Shown here: positions 1-12,040 of the stretch, one piece after another
Numbering within the stretch: the stretch's first letter is position 1
Layout of the letters: every line of letters begins with the position of its first letter
Assembly (NCBI GenBank): GCA_033063855.1
Contig: CP093831.1
Span: 5,952,001-6,016,000, forward strand
Reading direction: 5' to 3'
Source: Smittia aterrima
Taxonomy: Eukaryota; Arthropoda; Insecta; Diptera; Chironomidae
Length of the DNA stretch: 64,000 bases
The notes under the pieces: generated by a model
Databases searched by the model: none
What the model saw: only the letters and a program-made list of their open reading frames with translations
Told to the model about the DNA's origin: nothing
Translations under genes and position numbers: made by a program

Positions 1-3000
1 AAACAAAAGAAGTGAGCGCGGCATGTGATTCTTTGGAAAGCGTTTCATAATTCTTTTGCCCCGTCTCGAGCCGCAAAGATTGAAGTGATAACGTTCAGCG
101 TTTTAAAAGCGCAATCAGATTTCTCTCGAGTCAAACTGAGAATTTTTCAAATATTTGCCCTTTAATGTCATCAACCTTTCGTTCCACTGCTTCGTTTCTG
201 CACCATCATTGAACAGTCGTTTAAATTTGATCTCTTAAAGGCAAAGCGGCTTGATTGGCTTAAGTAAAAGCTCAACAGTCGATTAATGAAGCTCACGTTT
301 TACCTTCGTTTTCTGAAATACTTGGCTGCGTCTTAACGAATTAAAATTGAATTTGCTCGAGGGAAAAAATGAATAAGATCACAACACGAGACGTAACGGA
401 AATTTCCTCGTGTCGTTCTGTGAACTTTATCTTTGTTTTCGCGGATATTAATAATTGTGATGATTTTCCGCTCGTGCATGTCAAAATAAACCATCTGTGC
501 CAACTGGCGAATTCTCAATTGATTTTCTTAGTAAAGTTCAACGTTTCGGTGACTCTCACTTTCATTTGCCGAGACAAAACTCACGCCAAACACGATCATT
601 TCCTTAATTAGTTGGAGACTCTTGTACGGCGTCATTAGCATGAAATGTTAGAAGCACCGCAACTAAGTATCGACGACCGCCAGAGAGACAAGAAAAATGT
701 CGTGATCGCAATTCACTTAATTACAATTTTTCATAAAGCATCGTCGGGTCGAGGTGTTCAGAACACAATTAGGCTTTAATGTCAAACTACTTACAAATGT
801 CAAGATGCGAACTTCTTCACGTTAATCGCAAGCAAGCATTGAATTCATAATGAGCCGTAACTGTCAGGTAGAAAGTCGTGCTTAAAGGTGACAATGATCG
901 ACTAAACAGAAGAAGAGACGGACACCAATAAATGAGTTAAGCTTCTGACTACCTGTGCGACCTTTTGAGTTTTCGCGAAGTCTGACTTCATGAGAATCTT
1001 TTATAGGTTAACGACCAAGTTAGAGGGTGTATTCGGAAGAAAAGTCAAACTCGAGGAATTCAGGCGATGGAGAATTCAAATGAGATTCAATTTATTCCAA
1101 CCAGGCGTAAAATGAAGTTCAAGCTGAGACTTCCACTTGCAATCCGATTTGGGCATTTTCTCAATTTTCACGCGGCTGTCTGGTTGTTTTCTCTTTTCGC
1201 TGGTCTGCGTTTAATAAGCCGACAGTTTGAGACGACTCGACCGCACCGTTATGTTCTTGGTCTCCTTTCACTTGTCACAGTCGTCTCTTCCCGCTGCCGT
1301 AATTAGTTTGCACATCCCATGCATAATTTGCTTTTTGCATGTAATTAAGAGATTCAATCAGTAAGAGACTAATTAGTCGACGCAACATTCCTTTATTTGG
1401 CAGCAGTTTCTCATCCGTTTACTGATAATCATGGGAAAATCACGTGAACTTATCTTATCGATTCATATTCGATGAGTAAACATTTACAGTTAAGGTGAGC
1501 AAATCAAACTTTGATTGCTGATTAGAAAATGCCGCTGTCTTTATCAGAATCAAACGTTTGATTGCAGCCTCGTTTGTTCAGTCTAATCGCAAAGCTTTAA
1601 ATGGAGTCTTATGTGTCGCAACCACGTTCAAGATTAGATTACAAACTTTTTCTTAATCGCGAATTCGACCGGGCCAGTTTATTTTCGTCTGACTGCTAAA
1701 CAATCTTCAGCGACTTGCAAGCTCAAACTCCGAATGTACAAATTTTTTTCTTCTCAAACACACAGAGGCGTTGTGTGTTAGCAATTTAATTCATTGCTAT
1801 TTCGACGAATTAATAAACGCGGACACGAAAAAATGCATTCACAGGAAATATAAATTAAGAAACCTGATTCACAAAACATCAAGGTCCGAAATAATCTCAG
1901 GTGAATGTGGCACTGACGATGCTGCAACTTATGCAAATTTTGATCGTCTTTGGTCTTCTTCTTTCCGGCTATTCGATGACGAAACGGCGGGAGAGAGATT
2001 CGAAGACATTAAAATTTACATAGAAAGATATTCGAGACTGTGAGAAAAGTTTTCGATGATTTAATAGCAGCAGCAGAACACGTTCAAAGGTCTGATGTCA
2101 TTTAATTATCATGAGGACAATCGCAGCGACGTTTGAATCGCCAATAAATTCCAAGCTTATTTCCAACATGAATCCGATCGAACTGATTAAAGGTTTGTAC
2201 TTACCAACAGTGTTGCCATTCCTCGAGCCTCGACCGTTCTCCAAGAGCATTTCCCAATCAAACTTGAGCTCATTGTACGATGCCATTGCAGTTGTTATTA
2301 TTCCAGATTGATCAGAGACGGCGATTCCAGTTCTTTACACATCCAGTGAACCTCCGCGATTGCCCAAGAGCAAAAAATTGTTTCGCTCTCGAATTGATTG
2401 CTTTTACTGTTTATGGCACTTGTCGTACATTAAATTGGTGCAAGTAAACCTCCGGCGTTGGTTTTCAATTCGCGTTGGTGAGCAATTAATAATTTTTATG
2501 AAAATTAAACTTGAACAACAAAAGATCTTTGATTCACATCACAATTAACGGGCAAAGAAATCTGTTTAATGACACTGAACTATATTTCTTGCTTTTACAA
2601 TTTTTCCTTTTGCCGATGCGAATTGATTTGTTTACGATCTCATTCGCGAAAAATTTGGCAATTCCAATAAATGCCACAGAGTTGCCTCTTTAAAGAACTC
2701 AACGATCAAATATAAAGCTTCACTCACGCTTCAAGTTATTTAGTTAACTTAACATCGAAGAAAGGCGAACAGAAAATAAAAATGCAACAAGTCGGCTTGA
2801 ACGCTAAAAGAATAATGCGTGAGGAATTTTTTTTCTTTGCTCAGTTCGATCGGCTTTGTGTGCTTTGAAAAAATATGAGAGAGAAGATGTTAGTGAGCAA
2901 AGTACGGCGAAGCAAGATAAAGAAGAAAACGAATTATCTTGTTTTGGCCTGCTGTTTGCACTCTTGGAGTTGATTGAAATTCCCTTTTTGTGAAAAGAAG

Positions 3001-3762
3001 TTGGACTGTTGCTCAAAATAAACTTCAATGTCGAGAGAGAAATGAGAGAGAATTATTTTTTGAAAAATGAATTTTATTTAAATTTTAGTTTTCTTTAATA
3101 ATTTTATTTTCGTGGAATTGCTTGAACTTAAGGAAGCAAAACTTTGCTTAAGTTAAAATCTGTTAAATCGAGCTAAGAGATATGTCCTCGTGATTGAAGA
3201 CTTGTCATCTTGGGGATTTGCGGCTTGATCAGAAAACAGGATGAGATCGCTAAGTAAAATGATATCATAAGCAAAGGTTAAACTAAAAGATCAATAGATC
3301 TGGAGATCATTGTTCATTGTTAAGTGGATTTTCAAGATATTTGTCGTAATTTTTATTTTTGTGATATGATTTTTACAAAAGATTGGAAGTCAAGAATCGA
3401 CAAATAAAATTGTCGCTGAGTCTAAATAAATTTTCGAGTTGGTTAAAATTTTGAGATCAATTAAAGTTTAACATTTTTCAATTGGATATTTCTTTAAATT
3501 TGTGACTCGGAAATATTTGTTCGTTTCTCACACGAAAATTTAATGTGACGAATCATGAGCAATTAACGACATTAAGAATTACCTTTTCTTAAGTGAGTAC
3601 TTGAGGTTGAAAACGTTTGTTTGCCATGTTTCAGACTAAATGCATCGACTAATCTCTAATATATTTTAATATCGAAAAAGTTAATGTACTAATCTCAGTT
3701 GAAAGTTACATTATAGGACTGTTTGCGGCGGTTGGCCATCGTAGCCTCCATCCGGATCGTAT
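1..3762. other. Non-coding stretch upstream of window's first gene
   Basis: No conserved gene can be recognised here. The reading frames are short and overlap on both strands, as expected by chance in AT-rich DNA. Two weak exon-like pieces are treated as findings: a minus-strand piece at 2205-2286 ending in a good splice donor, and a plus-strand 34-codon frame at 1919-2023 with a hydrophobic core. The part next to 3763 is probably the 3' UTR of the CCDC102-like gene, and several TTTATT motifs (AATAAA on the minus strand), for example at 3352-3357, could be its poly(A) signal. Confidence 0.6.
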
Positions 3763-6075
3763 TTATGAAGTCTGCAAGAAAATATGTTTGATAATTATAT
3801 TGAAAAGAGCCCAAGAGCTACAAAATCATCATGCAAAATATTAATTTGTTAGTCAAAGCTACTACTTACGTCATCGTCGTCATCTTCCGAAACCTTAAAA
3901 CCGTCAAGATTAAAGCTAGCTACAAGATCGACAGAATTGTCTTGTTTGTCTAGCGATGATTGAGCTTTTATTTGACTTGGGTAGCTTGGCTTGCTTGCCG
4001 ACGTTTCACCATCAAACGATTGAGAATTTTCGTGAACGTTCAAGATGTTGCTTTTGTCATCGAAACTTAATTCTGAACTTCGTGAAACTCGACTTGAGCT
4101 ATGCCGCTCCGATTTTCGCGAAGAATTCTTCGAGCTTGAGCCGATGTTGTAAGATTTGTTCGAGTGTCTGCTGTCAAACTTTTGTTTGACACGTTCGAAA
4201 TCTGATCGAGTTTTGCCCTCAAACATAAGTTCATCTGATGGTAAATGCGACGGTCTGGCGTCGCTGTAATTCTTTGACTTGGCAGCGACGTTAATTCGCT
4301 TGTTGTCATCGAAAAACTGTTTTAGGTCGTTAATATTTGGACGATATTCTTGAATTTTGGGCGAGTTTGTTCCTCGAGCGTAATGTTTTGGACTTGAGTG
4401 TCTTTACAGTGTTAGGCAAGCGGTGATTAGCGTGTTAATGACATCGATTGGTTAGTGACATTTGCAAGCAATGGCGTTTTTGGTAATGTGAGTTTTATTT
4501 TTGGGAAATTATAATATGATAAGAAGCAGCGTCCATTTATAAAAATGATTGTTAGTTCTATTGGAAGAAAATTCAAAATTTAGCTTACCTTGCATTGAGC
4601 TCTTCATTGGTTCTCTGAAGACGACGAATAGCTGACGAAGCGGAATCAAGCTCGTCCTCTGCTAATGTCAACTCTTTCTTCAATTCCTCAACGCGTGACC
4701 TCAAACGCTTGACTTCAGTTTCATATTGCTCCGCTCTACGGACTGCGTGACCCATTTCAACATTGGCTTCAGACAGCATTTTCTTTATCTTGCTTTGTGA
4801 GTGACGCAACTCGGTTATTTCCTTAAAAGACAATCGATTTTAAATCAATCTGTGCCTCGCCTCAAAATTTCTTCTTACCTTATTTTTGTCCAACAGCTCT
4901 TGCTGAAGCAATCTGACTTCTACGTCTGATGAGTTTGCAACTCGCATGTTACTGAATCCTGAACGCGTGTCGCCCTCCAACAATTCTGTTTTAATCTTCT
5001 TGTTCTCTCGCTCGAGATTGATTTTCTCTGATTCAAGTCTTTCCCGTTTTGCCCATTCGCACGCGTTTTCACTTTGAAGCCTTTCAAGCTCAGTTCGCAT
5101 TTCGCTTAGGCGCCGTTCAAGTGTCTCTCTTCCGTTTATTTCTTCTTGAAGTGAGTGATTCATGATTCGCAACTCAGCGTGATGAGTCTCTTGCATTGTC
5201 AGAAGTTCGCGAACGGCTTCTTGTCTCGCTGATCTCAAATCGTCGCATTTAATCTTGCAATCTTCCATGTCCATGCGACTCTTGTCGAGACTCTTCAGTA
5301 GTTGTAGTTTTTCTCTATTTAAATATTTTGGAGATTACAAACTTAATTGAAAAACACAAATTATTCAACTTACTCCTTCTCACAGTTAATGGCCTTGTTA
5401 GCATCTTCTAATCGCAGTTGAAGCATTTTGATCTTTTGTGTCAAGTAATCGTTGTCATCATCAGCATTTTCACTCTCAAGTTTCTTAATTAATTTCTTCT
5501 CCTCGAAATCAACGTCACTGCTGCTTTTGATGTCTTTCGGCATCGCGCCTTGCAAAACATATTCTTCGATATCGAGTTTGCTGTTGCTATCGCTGTCTTC
5601 AGCAAACGATCGAGCTTTTGTGACTAATCCGTCTTCTGAGTTAAAGTCCATCAGTTGACATTTGATCAACTGGAGATCCACTAATGTCTCGCTCCTTGTG
5701 CTACCTGGCTTGACCAGCATGTTTCATTAGCGACATGTGAATCTTTTCCATTTCCCCTTTCAACTGAGTAATTTGAGATTCCATCTCTCGTTTCTCACAA
5801 ATTCTTACGAAGATTCCTTCATGGCAATTTCAAAGTGGAGAGAAAGATGTTTGACTTCTTCCCGAGCCAAATTTCTTTCATTGCGCACCTGAGAAAATTA
5901 GATTATTGAATGAATTTAAAAATTAAAGTTGAGTTAAAATACCTTAGCCCATTTTTCTCGCCAGTTGAAACTAAAACGACCACCTTTTCATTGTCTTTTC
6001 CATCTGAGCCGCACGGCCTTTAGCTTCTTCCAGCTCTCTTTGGCTTTCTCGAATTTCCCACTCATTTTGATTCAT
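3763..6075 (-). CDS. CCDC102: CCDC102-family coiled-coil protein, N-terminus frame-disrupted
   Basis: Six exons on the minus strand: 6075-5943, 5888-5374, 5314-4879, 4821-4589, 4401-3870 and 3771-3763, with introns of 54-59 bp where small. The splice phases of the last four exons agree. The product is a long coiled coil that matches the CCDC102 family in order: WEIR...RELEEA near the start, NWREKWAKVRNERN-like, CEWAKRERLESEKINLEREN in the middle, and RRAEQYETEVKRLRSRVEEL followed by AEDELDSA near the end. A Ser/Lys-rich tail ends in an acidic SEDDDDD run. Vertebrate CCDC102B is a centrosome-linker component and CCDC102A is little studied; no enzymatic activity is expected. Full length would be about 619 codons. 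Three frame breaks (near 5971, 5805 and 5701) interrupt the otherwise conserved N-terminal part, so as assembled the protein cannot be read through. The stop at 3763-3765 (Thr-Ser-stop) depends on the last splice site and is the least certain end. Confidence 0.85.
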
Positions 6076-7502
6076 TTTTAGAACGTCACCGAATCACTCT
6101 TTTGACTCTCAATGAAACCTTTGAATCACTGAGGTAACTAAACTCAGTTTAGAAAATCTTCATTTCTTCTGTAGAATAAATTAAATTGTTTTTCTTTTGC
6201 ACCTTGAAAACAATAGTCGTGTTCACTATCTTTTCATGGCAGACCCCTTTAAAAGTGTTCAAAGCTTGACAGAAAAAAACATTCAGCAAGCTACGATTTT
6301 CTTTTTGCAAAAAAAAAAACAATTTTCAATAGCACGAGTCGGCTCGTGTAATTAAAATATTTTTTTTGGGGCAACATAACTTTGACATTTGCGTAAAGAT
6401 CATTGCCTGAAAAATAAAATTGAAAGCTTTGAGAAGCCACCCTCTACTCATTAAAACGCAAATCTCATTCGTCGTTAAATATTATCCGCTTTTTATTTTC
6501 CTTAATTATTCTTGTTTCCTCGTTTCTTGCTTTTAATTATAGCGATAAGAAGCCTCGTTTGTTAACAGCGGCGACTGGTGAACGTTTAAGTGTTTTCCTC
6601 GATATCACAAACACCTCAGGGCTCCGAAAACTTGATACGAACGGGTCACCAAATAATAATTATTTAAAATTAATTACTTTTAATTTTAATTGCTTTTTAG
6701 AAGTGACATCGACAGCGAGAAACACCAGAAAATCAAACTGAATTAGTTCATTTCGTCCTGACCCAGTAATTAGAGCTTTACTGTGATACCAAATCAATCA
6801 AATGGAAGGAAAAGTTTCAAAGAAGTTTGTAGAGATTAATTGAAATGAAAGCTTTCCTTTCGAGTATACCGACATGAGGAAGTTTCAATCGATTTCACTT
6901 GGATCTTTTGAATTGCAAGCATATTGGCTCAGTTCTGCATGAAAGCTTTTATAAGCTTCACTCAAGCTTTCATTTTAAGTACATTTTCTCCCAATTCTTC
7001 TGCCCTTCGATATTCGACGTAACTTTAATCAATTTTTAAAAACTATTATTTCGCTCAGTCAAAACTTAAAAATATAATTTATTTTTTATCCAACACAAAA
7101 AGTAAAATATAAACGTCGATTGTCTTGGAGAGCAATCAGAGTTTGGATAACTTGGCAAGTTTCAAAGTTGCACAGCTTAAAGTCTTTGCAAAGTTAAACT
7201 AAAACGAATCTTCCTTAAGTGAAAACATGAAAAATGGAATGAATAATACTTTCGAGGGTGGATGCAAAAAGTCTTGTGGATAAATAAATTCGTTGGAGAA
7301 GGATTCGTCAATATTGTAACGAGAGTTGATATTTAATGATCTTTGGTCGTCTGAGCCAAGCAGTTAATATCAAAAAAAAAGTCCTTAATTCAACTCAAGC
7401 TTCAACTGACTAACGTCTCCAGATTTCCTTCCTTTGTCACAGTTAAAGCTATTTAGATAAGCTTTAGTCATTTAAATAAAAAATCACGTAATGACATCGT
7501 CG
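6076..7502. other. Spacer between CCDC102-like gene and Rab gene
   Basis: No gene is visible. The part next to 7502 should be the 3' UTR of the Rab gene; TTTATT at 7078-7083 (AATAAA on the minus strand) is a candidate poly(A) signal about 420 bp past the stop. The part next to 6076 should hold the promoter and 5' UTR of the CCDC102-like gene. Confidence 0.5.
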
Positions 7503-9992
7503 TTAACAACACCAGCCGCTTCTCTGCGGATCTGCGTGAGCAATAGCGTCGCGTGACCATGGTCCTAGTTCTACGCGGCCTTCTCCGTTTGCTTCGAGAT
7601 TTGGATGCGATGATATGTCGATTGCCATGGTAACACCATCAAATTGTCCACTGAGGTTTGTCATTGAAGAATGGTTTGATGAATAAAGCGAATCTTTGGA
7701 CTCGTAGCGCTTCATAGATGAGCAATTTGTTTCGGACGACAAATTAATTAATCCCAAACCGATGCTGATGAAGACTTGCTCGATTCCCTGCGTGGGTAAT
7801 AAATTAGAACAAAAACTTAAGCGATAAAAAAAGTAATTAGTTTCCCACCTGGTCTCTGACAACGGAAGTTTCAAGGAACTTGGCGCCAATCGACTGCGAA
7901 TAAATGAAAGCTTCCTCGCGGCTCACAGCACGTTGTTCATCAAGATCAGTTTTATTTCCGACCAGAAGAAGAAACATTGGCTCTTGAACGTTCTTCTGTA
8001 ATTCGTGAATCCATGTCTTGACTTCTTCGAAGCTGTTGTGGTTGGTTACGTCAAAAACTAAAAGAGCAGCATTTGCATTCCGATAATACAAAGGAGCCAT
8101 GGCCCGAAATCTTTCTTGTCCGGCAGTATCCCAAAGTTGCATTTTCACTTTAGTGTTATTTAGATTAAGTTTGCAGGTGAAGAAAGAAGCTCCAATCGTA
8201 GGCCCAATTTCTTTCGATCCCATATTAACGATGTACTTGGCTACAAGGCTCGTCTTGCCGACGCCTGAAAAATGAAAAGTAAGAAATAATAAATCATGAA
8301 TTTCAAACGTTATCAATCATCAAAAAAATAAATTTTACTCCGTCAAAGGCAGATCAATAAAGGATTTAATGCAAAGCCGAAAAGTCGATAAGTTTCCAGA
8401 GTTTATCGACAAGGAATCGAAATATTTTGATCATGTCAGTCTTCAATAGTCTTATCGAAAAAAAAATAAAAACACTGCAATGATGTTACTTAATGAGAAG
8501 AAGAAATATTTTCTTCGCTTGTGAACTTATCGTCTAATTTAGGTGAAAATTACTTCTATATATTTCCAAATAGATCCTTTCTAAGTTAGGAATCCTAACA
8601 AGCTATGTTGATAATTGAGATGGAGTAGAGCGTGATACCAAAAACATTTCATGTGTCTTGACTTAAGACATCTCGTCTTAAGTTACCTTAAGTCTTGAGG
8701 CCTATTTGACGTAACTTAAGACTAAATGTAGTTATTTAATACTATTCATGTTACAACTGATTCAGCATTCATCAAGCTCAATGAGCCGAGAAACAAAACC
8801 ATCTGGTCAAGCTTCGAGACAATGGTTGGTGGTGCCGACAGTATTGGAATTAGGAAACTATCGCTTGTCACAAAGAATTATTTTGATAAAGATTGAAGAG
8901 TGCGGCGGGAGCCTCTGACAAGATCCTCTGTCTTATCTTCCACTTGATTGATGGGGGAATTCGACAATCGTCTAGCTATCAGCGCGTGCTTATTTCTCAC
9001 AACCGCAGTGATAGTCGCTTGGGGCTTAAAGTATTCTCCTGATCATAAACAAATTTGTTTTGATGAAAAGCGAACTCAATGGAATGAATATCTTTTTCTA
9101 GGGCTTTTCTCCGAAGGATTCGAATTTCTTTTCATCAACCTTATGTTGTTTTGAACGTGACGAGCTTTAAAAACACGTTTCGATAGAAGTCTTCTGGGAT
9201 TAGTAAGCATGACTTGGTCAACATCGCTAAGATCATCAAGTAATGAGAGGAGAAAAGCCCGTAACTTTGTGAGTGAGTACAAACGGTTGCCTTGCTTCGC
9301 CTTTTCTCATAAATCTTTCAACGGATCGAGGTAAAAATCGAAATGCCCTTTCAGCTTATAAAGAAGACGAATCATAAATCCAAGCCGCATAAAGAGAAGT
9401 AGAGCCTGTGTTGTTTATGACCCTGTTTACATTTCGAGAGATAAGATTAGATGAGACAAGCGAGAAGTAAGCGATGGGAAAGATATTAATGGAAAGAATG
9501 TTCGATAGTCACGTAGCCACGAAAAAAAATATTCAAAATTACGATCAAGCTTTTCTAGCAACGAAGGTGACGAAATAAGCGAAGAGGCCCCAAGATCGAG
9601 CTAAGAAAAATTTGCAGAGACTCGCAAACACGCGAAAATATTTTCAAGAAAAAGCGAAAGTTAATTCAGAGCTTACTGAACCCCCATTGAATTTTATATT
9701 TCACACTCAATTACCGAAAGTTCAAGAGTTTTATCAGCTTACATTGTCGAAAGAGATTAAAAGTTTACGAAATCATCTTTTGCTTCCGAATTCTTCGGCG
9801 AAGAAGAGTTTGGCCTTGAAAACAGCTGATCGAAGCCCAAACGAAAATATTGCAATAAGATTGCTTGTTATTTTGGTATCGCGATGACGCATCGGCGGAT
9901 TCCCAGTAAATAAAAAAATAAATCATTCTTTTTTGGCTACGTAGCTTACCTTGAGCACCAAGAACAACTATTTTTGCTTCAATACACTTCAT
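7503..9992 (-). CDS. Rab small GTPase, Rab5/21/22-like
   Basis: Three exons: 9992-9950, 8264-7849 and 7787-7503, with introns of 1,685 bp and 61 bp; the phases join exactly to give 247 residues. The short first exon supplies the start of the fold, and the P-loop GAQGVGKT (residues 12-19) is split by intron 1. Switch I Thr37 sits in PTIGASF. WDTAGQE (59-65) has the catalytic Gln64. NKTD (118-121) reads the guanine base. The protein ends in SGWCC, a typical double-cysteine Rab geranylgeranylation motif. It should therefore be a membrane-attached GTP switch in vesicle traffic, most likely endosomal given its resemblance to Rab5, Rab21 and Rab22/31. Two oddities: the usual ETSAK motif reads ETSVV (146-150), and the tail after the G domain is long and Ser/Asn-rich. 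I cannot assign a fly orthologue with confidence. It is divergent from CSN3. Confidence 0.94.
8265..9949 (-). other. Intron 1 of the Rab gene
   Basis: A 1.7-kb intron splitting the P-loop codons, with donor AAG|gtaagc at 9949 and acceptor ttttcag at 8265. It contains no gene that I can support. It holds a cluster of CTTAAG-type dyads at 8660-8723 and a small 8-bp hairpin at 8384-8410. Confidence 0.8.
8660..8723. repeat. Cluster of four CTTAAG-core dyads
   Basis: Four copies of a TTAAG-centred motif lie within 64 bp in alternating orientation: ACTTAAGAC at 8661-8669, GTCTTAAGTT at 8675-8684, CCTTAAGTC at 8686-8694 and AACTTAAGAC at 8713-8722. Neighbouring copies can pair with each other. The function is unknown; it lies in intron 1 of the Rab gene. 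Confidence 0.6.
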
Positions 9993-10427
9993 TGCGCAAT
10001 ATGACTTTGTTTTGGTAATTGACTTGAGAGTATTCGAAATTAAGAAGAAAAAAAATATCTTTTCTTTGTTTTCCTGTTTAAGTTACATCAAAATCTTAAA
10101 ATATTCGATTGAAGGATTAATCACTGTATTGCTTTTAAGAGTTTTGTTACATTTCACTTTAATAATAAACAGATAATCACTTTTCTTTGCATTTCATCGC
10201 GGGAGAAAGAATGTTTTCAAAAATTGCAAAGTTACTCGATGAAGTTGGATGCGCAATTTTGAAAATTCCGGTAATTCCTTCTTGAAATGAACACGAAGGG
10301 AACACGATCGTGATTTCAACATTTTATGCTCAGTGCAAACTTTAACCCCTTGAGCGACACAAAAGTTCTGAAAATTCATTTAAAACACGAGAAGTACAAC
10401 TTACTGAACCGTCTAATATCGTACATA
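9993..10427. promoter_or_regulatory. Shared divergent promoter region, Rab / CSN3
   Basis: 435 bp separate the start codon of the minus-strand Rab gene (9992) from that of plus-strand CSN3 (10428). Both genes must take their 5' UTRs and core promoters from this interval, so it is probably a bidirectional housekeeping promoter. No clear TATA box was seen. Confidence 0.6.
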
Positions 10428-11943
10428 ATGGCTTCTGCATTAGAGCATTACGTTAACAATGTTCGCACCCTCACAGCAGCAGGTAAAGTCATAAAATTTT
10501 CCAATTATTTCATTTTCAATATTTTGTTTTGATTATTGTGCAGGAAACTTCAGAGAACTCGCCGATTTTCTTAATGATTCAACAGATCTACTGTCGAAGA
10601 ACTCAAATATTCTTGACAATGTTCTTGAAACTTTAGACGTTCAACAACATTCTCTTGGCGTTATGTACATTTTAGTCGCAAAAATAGCAGAAATTCAGGT
10701 TGAAACATTTGTAGAACCTTTTTGGAAGGAAGATAACGAAAGTTTTTTTTATAGACTGAAGACCCTGAGGCGATTTTCTTGCTCGTTAAAAGATTTGTTA
10801 ATGTTTGCAATGGGGAACAAGTACGAAATGCAACACAAGCTTGTAAGTTTATAAAATATCAGATGATTCATGGAATCTCAAATATTCCTCTTTATTCAAG
10901 ACTTTGATTTGTTTCATCACTACACCAATCTTTTGGTCAAACGTAAGCTGCACGTTACACAAGGAATTCAAGTGTTGACAATTGCTATCGAAAAGATTCA
11001 ACTGATGGAGTCTCAATTGACACCTCTTCATGCCGATTTGTGTCAACTATGCTTGTGCGCTAAGATCTTCAATCCAGCCTTGCATTTCCTCGATGTTGAT
11101 ATTACAACAATCGCTTCTTCTGAAGACCATCAGGACTCGACTACCAAATATTTCTTGTTATACTACTATTACGGTGGAATGATCTACACTGCAGTCAAGA
11201 ACTATGATCGAGCGTTGTACTACTTCGAGGTTGCGATCTCAACACCTGCAATGGCTATGTCGCATATAATGCTCGAGTCGTACAAGAAATACATTCTCGT
11301 CTCGCTGATTCTCCGTGGAAAACAAATTACGATCCCTAAATACTCATCCCAGGTCATTGGACGTTTCATGAAACCGCTGTCTCAACAATATCATGAGTTG
11401 TCCAACGTTTACGTGAACAATGGAACACCAGATGCTGTCAGAGCTGTTATCACAAAATATCATGAGACGTTCACGCGCGACAACAATCTTGGATTAGTCA
11501 AGCAAGTTTTGGCCTCTCTGTACAAGAAGAAAATCCAAAGGCTCACTAAAACTTTCCTTACGTTGTCATTATCTGATGTCGCCAGTCGTGCTTGTCTCTC
11601 GGGTCCTGCTGAAGCTGAAAAGTACATTCTCAACATGGTAAGTTTAATTATTCAATAATTTTTCGAAATTCTTAAAGCTGTATTTCTTCAGATTAAATCC
11701 GGCGAGATATTTGCTACAATCAATCAAAAAGATGGCATGGTTGTGTTCAAGGATGATCCTGAGAAATACAACTCTCATGAAATGTATTTGAAGGTTCAAG
11801 AAGATATGAACAACGTCATCGAACTGAACAAGAAAATCACCTCGATGGAAGAAGAAATTATGTTGACGCCAATGTTTGTAAAGAAATCAATTGTTCCTGA
11901 TGGCACTGATGAGAAGCTTTATGGCGGTGAATCATGCGAATGA
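10428..11943 (+). CDS. CSN3: COP9 signalosome complex subunit 3
   Basis: Five exons: 10428-10482, 10544-10698, 10755-10842, 10901-11637 and 11692-11943, with introns of 54-61 bp. All phases agree and give 428 residues, against about 423 in human CSN3. The protein opens MASALEHYVNNVR like its orthologues, and has LDVQQHSLGV near residue 60, HADLCQLCLCAK, YYYYGGMIYT, TTPAM/STPAMAMSHIMLESYKKYILVSL and TRDNNLGLVKQ. The C-terminal PCI/winged-helix part includes KKKIQRLTKTFLTLSL and GEIFATINQKDGM, which pack into the horseshoe of the complex. CSN3 is a scaffold subunit of the COP9 signalosome, which removes NEDD8 from cullins and so tunes cullin-RING ubiquitin ligases in nucleus and cytoplasm. It is divergent from the Rab gene and convergent with Pka-R1. 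No broken residues were noticed. Confidence 0.97.
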
Positions 11944-12030
11944 AGCGGCGTTCAACGTAAAGACAGTTATTCGTCATTGATAAATCTTTTGTTTTGCTGT
12001 AATGCCAATGGAAAAAATCAGATTCGTTGA

Positions 12031-12040
12031 AATAAATAAA
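12031..12040 (+). terminator. CSN3 polyadenylation signal
   Basis: Two overlapping AATAAA hexamers lie 88 bp after the CSN3 stop codon, a normal spacing for an insect 3' UTR. Confidence 0.7.

Noticed and set aside
8384..8410. GTCGATAA / TTATCGAC hairpin in the Rab intron
   Set aside because: 8-bp stem only; likely chance.
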